In this document: in pieces, positions 56,055-64,000 of the stretch
How positions within the stretch are numbered: the first letter of the stretch is position 1
Layout: each line of letters starts with the position of its first letter
Assembly: GCA_963733105.1 (NCBI GenBank)
Contig: CAVTCB010000023.1
Location: forward strand, 434,001 to 498,000
Direction of reading: 5' to 3'
Length of the DNA: 64,000 bases
From: JAFAYN01 sp963733105
GTDB lineage: Bacteria; Gemmatimonadota; Gemmatimonadetes; Longimicrobiales; Longimicrobiaceae
Notes under the pieces: model-generated
Told to the model about the DNA's origin: nothing
Databases searched by the model: none
Seen by the model: the letters and a program-made list of their open reading frames with translations, nothing else
Program-made: the position numbers and the translations under genes

Positions 56055-58115
56055 ATGCGGGAACGACTGCAGCTGGGGGCGCCGGGGGTTTATCCGGTGC
56101 CGGAGGAGCCGGTGCGCGCGCTCACCGGGGTCCGCATGGACGTGGCGGCCTTCGTGGGCGTCGCGCCGCGCGGCCCGGCGCGGCTCCCCGCGTTCCAGGC
56201 GTCGTGGGCCGTGCCGCCGCGCGGCGCGGCGGCGCCCTCCGAGTCGCTCCGGTCGGTGGCGGTGCCGGTGGAGAGCTGGGACGCGTACCGCCGGCTCTTC
56301 GGGGGGTTCGAGGGGCCGGGGCTCCTCCCGTACTCCGTGGCCGCCTTCTTCGAGCAGGGAGGGCGGCGCGCGTACGTGGTGCGGGTAGTCCACGACTTCG
56401 GGTCGGGCGACCCGCGCAACGACGAGGGCACGGCCTCGGGGGCGCTCCCCGGGGTGGCGCGTGCGGGGGGCGACCCGGTGACGCTCCGGGCCCGCAACGA
56501 GGGGAGCTGGGGGAACGCGCTGCGCGCCACCCTGTCGTGGCGCACCCGCCCGGTCGCGGTCGACACCTCCACCGCGCCCGCGCAGTCGGCGCTCACCCTC
56601 CCCCTGGACACCCTCCTCCCGGCGGGGACGCTCCTCCGCCTCCGGCTGGAAGGGGGGACCTTCGCGCTCCGCTTCGTCACCGCCGTGTGGGACGAGTGGC
56701 GGGCGGACCGGCCGCTGCGGGTGCGGCGGGCCACCCTGACCCCGCCGGCGGGATCGACCGTGGACCCCGTCGAGGCGGCGAAGGCGGTGGAGGGGGTGGA
56801 GAGCGTGGAGGCCTCGGTGGCGGTGACGGACACCGCGCGGGACGGCGTGGAGCGCCTGGAGCTGCACGAGGGGCTGGGGCTCCACCCGCTCCACCCGCGG
56901 TGGCTGGCGCTGGCGCTGTACCGCGACTCGGCGCTGGTGTACCCGGACGCCGCGTGGATCGGGGAGGAGCTGGCCGTCGCCGACCCCGAGCTGCGCACCC
57001 CGGCCGAGCCGCCCGCTCCGCAGTTCTCCGGAGGAACCGACCGCTACGCGGCGATCGAGCGCGCGGACTTCTTCGACGCCGACTGGGGACCCGGCGACGA
57101 GCTCCTCCGCGACGGGGTGCACGCGCTGGTGGAGGTGGAGGACCTGTCGCTGGTGGTGGTCCCCGACCTGTACTCCCCGAAGGCGCTGGTGGAGCCCGAG
57201 GAGGAGGAGGACGTCACGACCGCGGGCGCCGCCTTCGAGACCTGCCTGGAGCCGGCCCCCGCCGCGCCCCCGGAGGAGGAGGGGGACGGCTCGGACGAGG
57301 GGCTCGACGGGCTCCGCCTGGACCCCGCCGACCCGGCCGAGCGGGAGGAGATCGTGGACCGGCAGCTCGCGGTGGTGGAGCTGGCCGAGATGCTCCAGTC
57401 GTGGATCGTCCTCCTGGACGTCCCCCCGGGGCTGCACCAGCGGGAGGCGCTGGAGTGGCGGGCCCGCTTCGGCACCGCGTGGGCCGCCGCGTACCACCCC
57501 TGGCTCCGCGTCAGCCGCCCGGACGACGCGCGCTCCCCCCTGGTGGAGGTGGGGCCGGCGGCGTTCGCGGCAGGGATCGTGGCGCGGCAGGAGGGCGCCT
57601 TCGGGGTGCAGCACGGCCCCGCCAACGTCCTGGCCGTGGGGCCGGTGTCGCTCACGGACCGCGTCTCCCCCGCCCGCCACGACGAGCTGCACCAGTCCGG
57701 GATCAACGTGTACCTGGCCGAGCGCGACGGGATCCGGCTCACCGCCGGGCGCACCCTGTCCCGCGACCCCGTCTGGCGGCAGCTCAGCGTGCGCCGGCTG
57801 GTCACCATGCTCCGGCGCGTCCTCCTGCGGCAGATGCAGTGGACCGTGTTCGAGCCCAACGACGCCCGCCTCCGCGACGAGCTGCGCCGCATGCTGGAAG
57901 GGTACCTGGGGCAGCTCTTCCGCGCCAACGCCTTCCGCGGGCGCACCCCGGACGAGGCCTTCTTCGTCCGCTGCGACGAGGAGCTGAACCCGCCGCAGGT
58001 GCTGGACGCCGGGCAGCTCGTCTGCCACGTGGGGATCGCCCCGGCGGAGCCCCTGGAGTTCATCGTCCTGCGCCTCGCCCGCGAGGGCGACGGAACGCTT
58101 CTGACGGAGGAGTGA
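56055..58115 (+). CDS. contractile sheath protein 2
   Basis: A 686-residue sheath-family protein, longer and more diverged than sheath 1. APGVYPVPEEPVRALTGVRM begins it, a variable middle includes a long acidic insert (VEPEEEEDVTTAG ... EEEGDGSDEG), and the conserved end has YHPWLRVSRPDD, GPAAFAAGIVARQEGAFG, GINVYLAERDGIRLTAGRTL and VRRLVTMLRRVLLRQMQWTVFEPN. In PVC/Afp systems several sheath paralogues exist; this one may sit at the baseplate end. Stop overlaps the next start (TGATG). Confidence 0.93.
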   Translation: MRERLQLGAPGVYPVPEEPVRALTGVRMDVAAFVGVAPRGPARLPAFQASWAVPPRGAAAPSESLRSVAVPVESWDAYRRLFGGFEGPGLLPYSVAAFFEQGGRRAYVVRVVHDFGSGDPRNDEGTASGALPGVARAGGDPVTLRARNEGSWGNALRATLSWRTRPVAVDTSTAPAQSALTLPLDTLLPAGTLLRLRLEGGTFALRFVTAVWDEWRADRPLRVRRATLTPPAGSTVDPVEAAKAVEGVESVEASVAVTDTARDGVERLELHEGLGLHPLHPRWLALALYRDSALVYPDAAWIGEELAVADPELRTPAEPPAPQFSGGTDRYAAIERADFFDADWGPGDELLRDGVHALVEVEDLSLVVVPDLYSPKALVEPEEEEDVTTAGAAFETCLEPAPAAPPEEEGDGSDEGLDGLRLDPADPAEREEIVDRQLAVVELAEMLQSWIVLLDVPPGLHQREALEWRARFGTAWAAAYHPWLRVSRPDDARSPLVEVGPAAFAAGIVARQEGAFGVQHGPANVLAVGPVSLTDRVSPARHDELHQSGINVYLAERDGIRLTAGRTLSRDPVWRQLSVRRLVTMLRRVLLRQMQWTVFEPNDARLRDELRRMLEGYLGQLFRANAFRGRTPDEAFFVRCDEELNPPQVLDAGQLVCHVGIAPAEPLEFIVLRLAREGDGTLLTEE

Positions 58116-58654
58116 TGGCCCTCGAAGACGACCGCAAGCTCCTGGGCACCTTCAACTTCGTGGTGTCGCTGCGGCGCAGCGCCACCGCCGAGTCGGGGCT
58201 CGCCGGGACGGCCGCCGACCCCGCCGCGGGGAGCTCGCCCGGGGAGGCGCTCTGCGACGGCGGCTTCCAGGAGTGCTCGGGGCTGGACATCGAGATGGAC
58301 GTGCAGGAGCTGCAGGAGGGCGGGCGCAACGACGGCGTGATCCGCCGCGTGGGGCGGGGGAAGTACAGCAACATCGTCCTCAAGCGCGGGATGTTCTACG
58401 CCGGGGGCGGGAACCGCGTCAACACCGCGCTCTGGGGGTGGCTCCAGGGAATCCTGACCGGGACGCGCCCGGTCCCGCGCTACGACGGGGTCATCCAGGT
58501 GCTCGGCGCCGACGGCGCCACCGTGATGGCCACCTGGACCTTTTCCCGGGGGCTCCCCTCCAAGGTGTCGGGCCCGCAGCTCAACGCCAAGAGCGGGGAC
58601 GTGGCGATCGAGGAGCTGCACATCGCCCACGAAGGGCTGAAACTGGCGATCTGA
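58115..58654 (+). CDS. tail tube protein 2 (initiator-like)
   Basis: A 179-residue gp19-family tube protein resembling Pvc5/Afp5. LGTFNFVVSLRRSATAESG, GGFQECSGLDIEMDVQELQEGG, YSNIVLKRGMFYAGG and the end DVAIEELHIAHEGLKLAI. It has an insertion after the first strand compared with tube 1. Tube paralogues at this place usually link tube and spike. ATG 58115 overlaps the sheath 2 stop by one base. Confidence 0.93.
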   Translation: MALEDDRKLLGTFNFVVSLRRSATAESGLAGTAADPAAGSSPGEALCDGGFQECSGLDIEMDVQELQEGGRNDGVIRRVGRGKYSNIVLKRGMFYAGGGNRVNTALWGWLQGILTGTRPVPRYDGVIQVLGADGATVMATWTFSRGLPSKVSGPQLNAKSGDVAIEELHIAHEGLKLAI

Positions 58655-58657
58655 CCG

Positions 58658-60160
58658 ATGAGCGGACTCACCAAGGCCATGCTGTACCGGCTGAGCACGG
58701 GGAGCACTCCCACCCGGGAGGAGGAGATCCCCGTCCAGTTCAACCCCGCGTCGCTGAAGCTGAGCCTCACGGCCCAGAGCGACGAGGGGCAGTCGCGCGG
58801 GCGCCCCAACACGCAGTACACGGGGAACTCCGCGACCGAGCTGGCCTTCGACCTGGTGTTCGACACCGCGGACGAGGTCGGGGCCGACGGCGGCGCGCGC
58901 TCGGTGCGCGAGAAGACGGGGAAGATCGAGCAGTTCGTCCTCCCGGCGGAGAGCGGCGGGAGCCGCCAGTCGCCCCCGCGGGTGGAGTTCGAGTGGGGCG
59001 GGCTCACCCTCCAGGGGACCATCTCCTCCCTCTCCATCGACTTCGACTTCTTCGCCGAGGACGGCAAGCCGCTCCGGGCGAAGATGTCGGTGACCATCAA
59101 GGAGCAGGACCCCAAGTACGCCCTCCTCCAGTCCGGCCCCGGCTCCGCCACCGAGGCCAACGCCCCCAACCCCGGGGCCGCCACCCCCGCGGCCCCCGGC
59201 TCCTCGGGGGGCGGGGCCTCCGCCCCCTCCACCAACCGCACCGGGATCGCACTGGGCGGGGAGAGCGCCGCCGACTTCGCCGTGCGGATGGGGCTGGACG
59301 CCGGCGCCTGGCGCGGGCTCTCCGCCGGGCTGGAGGGGACGCTCTCGCTCTCGGCGGGGCTGGAGATCGACTTCGACGCCTCGCTCTCCCTGAGCGCCGG
59401 GATCGGGATCTCGGCCGGGTTCGAGGCGGACCTGGGGATCTCGCTGGAGGCGTCGCTGGGGCTGCAGGCCAGCGTCGGGGTCTCGGCCGGGGTGTCCGCG
59501 GGGGCCTCCGCCTCCGCCGGGTTCGCGCTGAGCGCGGCCGGCGGGGTGCAGGCCTCCGTGGAGACGGTGCGGATCGCAAAGGCCCAGGCGGCCGCGGGCG
59601 CCTCCATCGCCGCCTTCGGCGCCACCGGGGTCTCCGCCTCCGCCGCGCTCCCCACCGGGGGCGGCTCCACCGTGGCCGCGGGGCGCGCCGCCGGCTTCCT
59701 CCCCGCCGCCACCTCGACGGCGGCGGGCGCCGCGTCCGGGGCGGCGGCCGCGTACTCCGGCGCCGCCTCGCAGGGCGCCGCCGCCGCGACGGTGGTCACG
59801 GGGACCACCACCCCCTCCGTCTCCCCCGCGGACGCCACCAGCGCCGTCCCCTCCGCCTACGCCCCGCCGCGCGCCGACCCGCGCGCGGTCGGCTACGGCT
59901 TCGGCGTCCCGCTCCGCCCGCGCAACGAGGGCGCGGCGCAGGCCTCGGCCGGGGTGGTGGCGCTCCGCCCCTACTCGGTGTCGCGCGACACCCCGGTGGC
60001 CCGCGACCCCACCACGCCCCCCTGGGTGCAGCTCCCCGCCACCTCCGCGCCGAAGAAGGGGACCGTCGGAGGCACGGCGTCGGGGAAGGGCGCGTCCGGG
60101 CAGGCCGGCGGCCGCACCGGGTGCGGCTGCGGGTGCGGTCCGAAGGGAGGTGCCCGGTGA
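58658..60160 (+). CDS. CIS tube-adaptor protein with long alanine-rich tail
   Basis: 500 residues. The first 160 form a contractile-injection tube-adaptor domain (Pvc7/gp53-like): IPVQFNPASLKLSLTAQS, ELAFDLVFDTADEVG, PPRVEFEWGGLTLQGTISSL, PLRAKMSVTIKEQDPKY. Instead of the usual LysM domain, about 320 residues of Ala/Gly/Ser-rich, weakly periodic sequence follow (EADLGISLEASLGLQASVGV), ending in a cysteine-rich TGCGCGCGPKGGAR. The start ATG follows a CTGACCG context with little Shine-Dalgarno, so coupling is likely. Confidence 0.85.
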   Translation: MSGLTKAMLYRLSTGSTPTREEEIPVQFNPASLKLSLTAQSDEGQSRGRPNTQYTGNSATELAFDLVFDTADEVGADGGARSVREKTGKIEQFVLPAESGGSRQSPPRVEFEWGGLTLQGTISSLSIDFDFFAEDGKPLRAKMSVTIKEQDPKYALLQSGPGSATEANAPNPGAATPAAPGSSGGGASAPSTNRTGIALGGESAADFAVRMGLDAGAWRGLSAGLEGTLSLSAGLEIDFDASLSLSAGIGISAGFEADLGISLEASLGLQASVGVSAGVSAGASASAGFALSAAGGVQASVETVRIAKAQAAAGASIAAFGATGVSASAALPTGGGSTVAAGRAAGFLPAATSTAAGAASGAAAAYSGAASQGAAAATVVTGTTTPSVSPADATSAVPSAYAPPRADPRAVGYGFGVPLRPRNEGAAQASAGVVALRPYSVSRDTPVARDPTTPPWVQLPATSAPKKGTVGGTASGKGASGQAGGRTGCGCGCGPKGGAR

Positions 60161-60327
60161 CGGTGCGCGTGGACTCGCTCACCACCGAGGTGTCGGCCGA
60201 GCCCGCCGGCTCCGCGGAGCGCGCCCGCGAGGGGTCCGACTGGAAGGAGCGCGAGCAGGTGGCCGCCGCGCAGGCGCGCGTCGCCCGGGACGAGCTGAGG
60301 ACGCGGGCCTCCGGGTACGATGACTGA
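60157..60327 (+). CDS. small eCIS protein
   Basis: A 56-residue frame from GTG 60157, overlapping the preceding stop (GTGA) and the next start (eight bases). It reads VTVRVDSLTTEVSAEP, then a highly charged helix ending DDELRTRASGYDD-like residues. Such small proteins (Pvc6-like or DUF5908) occur at this place in eCIS loci, but I cannot assign it to that family with confidence. The tight overlaps on both sides make it a real gene. Confidence 0.65.
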   Translation: MTVRVDSLTTEVSAEPAGSAERAREGSDWKEREQVAAAQARVARDELRTRASGYDD

Positions 60328-61405
60328 GCCGCTCCTCTACTCGTCGGAGCCTGTCTTCAAGGTGGACGGGCAGGTCCGGGGCGAGCTGACCCGGGACCTC
60401 CTCCGCCTGGACATCGTGGAGACCACGCAGGGGCTCAAGACGCTCACCGCGCGCCTGGCGGGGACCCCCGCGCACCCCGACAACCCGGAGCGGCCGGAGC
60501 TGTACCTGGACGGGAGCCTCCTGGACTTCGGCAAGGAGCTCGTCGTCACCATCGGCCCCACGGGGGGGGACCGCACGGTGTTCCGGGGGAACGTGAGCGC
60601 CATCGAGGCCGTGTACGCCCGGGGCAAGGAGCCCGAGGTGGTGATCTTCGCCGAGGACCGGCTGATGACGCTCCGCATGACGCGCCGCTTCAAGACGTAC
60701 GAGGAGTCCACCGACGCGCAGATCGCCGAGGAGATCGGCTCCGAGCACGGGATCACCGTGGACGCCTCCGCGGGCGGGCCCTCGTACGACGTGGTGCAGC
60801 AGTGGAACCAGAGCGACCTGGCCTTCCTGCGGGAGCGTGCGGCGCGCGTGGGCGCGGAGGTCTGGGTGCTGGACGACACGCTGCACTTCAAGACGAGAGA
60901 GAGCCGCACCGGGACCGAGCTCGCGCTGGTGCACGGGAACCAGCTCCGCGACGTGCAGCTCCGCGCCGACCTGGCCCACCAGCGCACCGCGGTGCGGGTG
61001 ACCGGCTACGACGCGGCCGAGCGGGACGCCATCGACCAGGAGGCGGGGAGCGACGCCATCGAGGCCGAGATCTCCGGGGGGCTCACCGGGCCCGCCGTGC
61101 TGCAACGGGCCTTCGGCGAGCGGGTGAGCTACGGGACGCGCTCCGTGCCGCTCACCGACGGGGAGGCCACCGACTGGGCGCGCGCGGAGATGCTGCGGCG
61201 GAGCCGCGGCTTCGTGACCGCGGTGGGGACCACCTCCGGCACCGCCGACATGGTGGTGGGGAGCCGGGTCTCGCTGGAGCGGGTGGGGGCCCCTTTCAAC
61301 GGCGGCGGCTACTACGTCACCCGCGTGCACCACACCTTCGACCGCAAGGACGCCTTCCGCACCCACTTCGAGGCGGAGCGGGCCACCGTGAACGAGGGCG
61401 CATGA
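60320..61405 (+). CDS. spike hub, gpD/gp27-like (late control D family)
   Basis: A 361-residue hub protein, corresponding to the N-terminal part of VgrG/Pvc8. LLRLDIVETTQGLKTLTARL, LSDFG-like SLLDFGKELVVTIGP, VIFAEDRLMTLRMTRR, YDVVQQWNQSDLAFLRERAARVGAEVWV and the barrel-like C-terminus are typical of gp27/gpD. The OB-fold needle part is a separate gene starting at 61402, so the hub and spike are split rather than fused. ATG 60320 is the only start that fits. Confidence 0.9.
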   Translation: MTEPLLYSSEPVFKVDGQVRGELTRDLLRLDIVETTQGLKTLTARLAGTPAHPDNPERPELYLDGSLLDFGKELVVTIGPTGGDRTVFRGNVSAIEAVYARGKEPEVVIFAEDRLMTLRMTRRFKTYEESTDAQIAEEIGSEHGITVDASAGGPSYDVVQQWNQSDLAFLRERAARVGAEVWVLDDTLHFKTRESRTGTELALVHGNQLRDVQLRADLAHQRTAVRVTGYDAAERDAIDQEAGSDAIEAEISGGLTGPAVLQRAFGERVSYGTRSVPLTDGEATDWARAEMLRRSRGFVTAVGTTSGTADMVVGSRVSLERVGAPFNGGGYYVTRVHHTFDRKDAFRTHFEAERATVNEGA

Positions 61406-62064
61406 CGGGAGGACCGCGGACGGACGGGCCGCACGGCCACTACGGGCTCTTCCCGGCGATCGTCACCGACATCGTCGACGAGAAGAACCTGGGCCGCATC
61501 GAGGTCAAGTTCCCCTGGCTGGGGACCGACGGGGCGGAGGTGCGCGCCTGGGCCACGCTCCTCACCCCCTACGCCGACGACGACCAGGGCTTCCAGTTCC
61601 TCCCGGCGGTGGACACGCAGGTGGTGGTGGGGTTCGAGGCGGGCGACCTGCGGCGCCCCTACATCGTGGGCTCCGCCTGGAACGGGCGGGAGGCGCTCCC
61701 CGACGGCCCCGCGGCCCCCAACGACAAGCGGCTCATCAAGACCCGCTCCGGGAGCCTGCTGGAGTTCGACGACAAGGAGGGGGCGGCCAAGGTGACGCTC
61801 TCCATGAGCAGCGGGCACAAGCTGGTGCTGGACGACGCCGCGCAGCAGGTGACCTTCTCTCACTCCAACGGCTGCACCGTGACCATGACCGCCGGGGGGC
61901 AGGTGCAGATCCAGGCCAACTCCACGGTGGACATCACCGCCTCGGTCCTCAACGTCCACGCGCCGATCGCCAACTTCGACGGCGTGATCAACTGCCAGAC
62001 GCTGGTGGCGAGCACGGGGGTGGTCTCCCCCTCGTACACCCCCGGCGCCGGGAACGTGTGGTGA
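61402..62064 (+). CDS. spike, gpV/gp5 OB-fold protein
   Basis: A 220-residue baseplate-assembly protein V. HYGLFPAIVTDIVDEKNLGRIEVKFPWL forms the OB-fold, WATLLTPYADDDQGFQFLPAVDTQVVVGFE matches gp5/VgrG, and a short beta-helix follows (SGHKLVLDDAAQQVTFSHSNG ... VQIQANSTVDITASVLNVHAP). It ends without a PAAR domain, so a tip protein would be separate. It overlaps the hub stop by ATGA. Confidence 0.92.
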   Translation: MTGGPRTDGPHGHYGLFPAIVTDIVDEKNLGRIEVKFPWLGTDGAEVRAWATLLTPYADDDQGFQFLPAVDTQVVVGFEAGDLRRPYIVGSAWNGREALPDGPAAPNDKRLIKTRSGSLLEFDDKEGAAKVTLSMSSGHKLVLDDAAQQVTFSHSNGCTVTMTAGGQVQIQANSTVDITASVLNVHAPIANFDGVINCQTLVASTGVVSPSYTPGAGNVW

Positions 62065-62067
62065 ACC

Positions 62068-63881
62068 GTGTGTGACGACCACCCCTGGAAGCTGATCGCC
62101 CCCTGGTGGCGCTGGCAGCGGCAGCTCGACGAGCTGGGCCGCCGGCCGCGGCAGACGCGCCCGGTGATCCAGAAGTACGAGAGCTCCGACCCGGTCAGCG
62201 CCTTCCTCAAGGACCCGCAGCTCTCCCTGGTCTACGGGGCGGAGGACGAGGTCCAGAAGCTCACCAAGGTGCCGGGCGGGCTCACCGCGGGCGGGAAGCG
62301 GACCCGCTTCTCCGACTACGAGCTGCAGTCCACCGGGGTGCGCAAGCTCTTCCTCCCCTCGCACAAGCGCTTCTACCTGGTGGTGTGCGAGCTCCACTGC
62401 GACCGCCGCGGGCTCCCGGCCGTGGGCCGCGACAAGGTGTGCGAGGCGGGGATGGTGGTGCGGCGGCAGGTGATGAGCTACGCGCCGCAGCACCAGGCGC
62501 AGGCCGCCGGGCTCCTGGCCCGGGCCACCGAGCTCTCCGCGCAGATCTCCCGCATCGACCGGGGGGAGCGGAAGCGGGTGCTCCAGAAGCGCCACGCCTT
62601 CACCGGGCGCGGGGTGGTGGGGGCGGTGGCCGGGGCGGCCACGCAGGTGCGCTCCACCGTCCGCGAGGCGCTGAGCGCCGAGGCCCAGGCGAAGCGGGAA
62701 GCGCTGGAGGCGGAGCTGGCCGACGTGCGCCGCGAGCTGCTGAAGTGGAAGACCGACTCCGGCGCCGTCACCGTGACGGAGGGGTGGCTCCCCACGGGGT
62801 TCGAGAGCGTGGGGTCGTGGCAGCCGGTGGAGGAGACCCCCGCGGAGATCGTGGAGGAGATCCACCCGCTCTACCCGCTGATCCCCGACCCGCGCGACGC
62901 CACCCACGACGCCTCCGGGCGGACGCTCTACTACGGGATGATCCCCACGGGCGGGCGGACGGTGGACACCGTGGGGGGCGCGCGCTTCGACGACCGCACC
63001 CGCTACACCGCCCGCTGCTTCGTCCGCCGCCACCGGTGCGACTGCCCCAAGACCGGGGAGCGGAACGACTGCGGGGGGAGCTGGTGTGGAGCGAGCCGAC
63101 CGAGGTGTACCAGCTCGCCCCGCACTTCGACCCCGTGGGGACGGCCAACCACCCGGTGGTGATCACGCTCCCGGACATCCCGGCGCTGGCGGCCATGACC
63201 GACGCCAAGCTCCCGGTGCAGATGATCTCCCCGCCGGGGTCGTCCATGAAGTTCAACGCGCCGGACGACGGGTCGCTCCCCGAGCCGGGGTCGGGGGAGA
63301 TGGGGGCGGGCTTCCAGATCTGCTACTTCTCGATCCCGCTCATCACGATCATCGCCACCTTCGTGCTGACGCTCTTCCTCCCGATCGTGGTGTTCATCTT
63401 CAACCTCTGGTTCCTCCTGGGACTCAAGTTCTGCATCCCGCCCAGCATCTCCTTCTCCGCGGGCGCGAGCCTCCAGCTGGACGCCGACCTCAACGTGGCG
63501 CTCCAGGCCGAGCTGGACGTGGCCGCCTCCATCGACATCGACGCCGACGTCGAGCTCGGAGACGCGCTGGGGGTGAGCCTCAACCTGGCCCTCACCGGCG
63601 ACCTGGGCGGCTCGGCCAGCCTCCAGTTCGACGGCGAGGTCCCCACTCTGGAAGGGAGCACCTTCGCCGTGAACGCCGACTCCCCCGCCCACAAGCTCCT
63701 TGCCGGCTACGAGGTCAAGGTGGACGGGGAGGCGCAGGCCCAGGCCGGGTTCTCCAACAACCTCCTGGCCGGGCTCAACGCCCGCCTCTCCGGGACGGTC
63801 AGCGCCGAGGAGGCCGGGCTCGGCCTGGGCACCGGGCCGGAGTACGAGGAGCGCGTGGACGCCGCGGTGGTGCTCGCATGA
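62068..63881 (+). CDS. large eCIS protein with hydrophobic segment (one frameshift at a G run)
   Basis: From GTG 62068 the first frame gives MCDDHPWKLIAPWWRW, then RKLFLPSHKRFYLVVCELHC, a predicted coiled region, and CFVRRHRCDCPK. It goes wrong at about 63072 in GCGGGGGGAGC. One added G restores GGELVWSEPTEVYQLAPHF and leads to FSIPLITIIATFVLTLFLPI (hydrophobic, near residue 430) and a beta-repetitive C-terminus to TGA 63879-63881, about 604 residues. The hydrophobic block could anchor or insert into a membrane. It sits where baseplate or loading proteins occur. Function unknown. Confidence 0.7.
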
Positions 63882-64000
63882 GGTCCGCCGCGCATCTCGG
63901 GAGGGGGTGGCGCTTCCCCCTGGCCCCGCGGGACGGCGACCTGGAGTACGCGGAGGGCGCGGACAAGGTGCGCCAGTCCATCTGGATCGTCCTGGACACC
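63878..64000 (+). CDS. gp25/gpW baseplate protein (5' part; cut by window edge)
   Basis: ATG 63878 overlaps the preceding stop (ATGA). The 41 visible residues (LGRGWRFPLAPRDGDLEYAEG, then VRQSIWIVLDT) match the N-terminus of gp25-like/GPW wedge proteins, including the VRQSI(W)ILL-type helix. It should connect the spike hub with the baseplate. The rest lies outside the window. Confidence 0.85.
   Translation, partial: MRSAAHLGRGWRFPLAPRDGDLEYAEGADKVRQSIWIVLDT

Noticed and set aside
55742..58654. 970-codon open frame
   Set aside because: Only 58115-58654 is real (tube 2). The earlier part is a glycine/arginine-rich shadow of sheath 2.

Overview
The window reads as one stretch of a very GC-rich bacterial chromosome. 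I infer a member of the Gemmatimonadota, close to Longimicrobium. The reasons are GC-ending codons, frequent GTG/TTG starts, a mannose-type PTS joined to HPr kinase, a TonB-dependent receptor with a carboxypeptidase-regulatory domain, and an extracellular contractile injection system (eCIS). No rRNA or marker tree is available here, so this is inference.

Layout. 1-2.6 kb is accessory and partly decayed: an OLD-like ATPase, a frame-broken Toprim-like partner, a SnoaL remnant and a DUF433 antitoxin-like gene. 2.6-9 kb is core metabolism: biotin carboxylase, an RlmD/TrmA-type rRNA/tRNA methyltransferase, a biotin carrier, DinB, a PadR regulator with a double palindromic operator, and the methylmalonyl-CoA mutase large subunit. 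Together these suggest propionyl-CoA to succinyl-CoA conversion. 9-10.8 kb is a second ATPase + Toprim-like (DUF3226) pair. 10.8-13.7 kb holds two tandem zinc-ribbon membrane paralogues, a secreted PDZ protein and a small secreted peptide. 14-17.6 kb is the TonB-dependent receptor.

17.7-34.5 kb is housekeeping: fmdB, argS, a PfkB kinase, purM, an outer-membrane protein, ribD-ribE-ribBA-ribH, nusB, a glycosyltransferase, hprK, PTS IIA-IIB-IIC-IID, HPr, EI and metK. Between about 19.3 and 30.4 kb nearly every gene is interrupted by single-base indels, mostly insertions. Because several are essential genes whose full protein returns after the shift, I treat them as consensus errors and give each gene's full extent. 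The indels are not random in phase: the unambiguous insertions fall between codons, and many are a C placed before GAG.

34.6-44.5 kb carries a bifunctional-nuclease-family gene, recO, secreted proteins, ptsN, a Dus synthase that is probably leaderless, larB, a diguanylate cyclase, tmRNA and two small genes. 44.7-52 kb is signalling: two hybrid histidine kinases, a LuxR-type response regulator and a degenerate receiver protein. From 52 kb to the end is an eCIS locus: DUF4255 protein, sheath 1, tube 1, sheath 2, tube 2, tube-adaptor protein, small protein, split spike (gpD + gpV), a large protein with a hydrophobic segment, and the start of a gp25 baseplate gene. It continues beyond the window.

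The most unusual structure is in four intergenic islands (37.6-38.06, 43.3-43.6, 51.2-51.57 and 55.8-56.0 kb). They are mosaics of three repeat types: a hairpin with GGAG/CTCC outer arms, an invariant A-G mismatch and a loop ending GTTT; a second hairpin with 6 bp, a mismatch, 7 bp and a 7-nt loop; and C-rich palindromes. Stem sequences change on both sides between copies while loops and mismatches stay, which points to selection for, or mobility of, the folded form.
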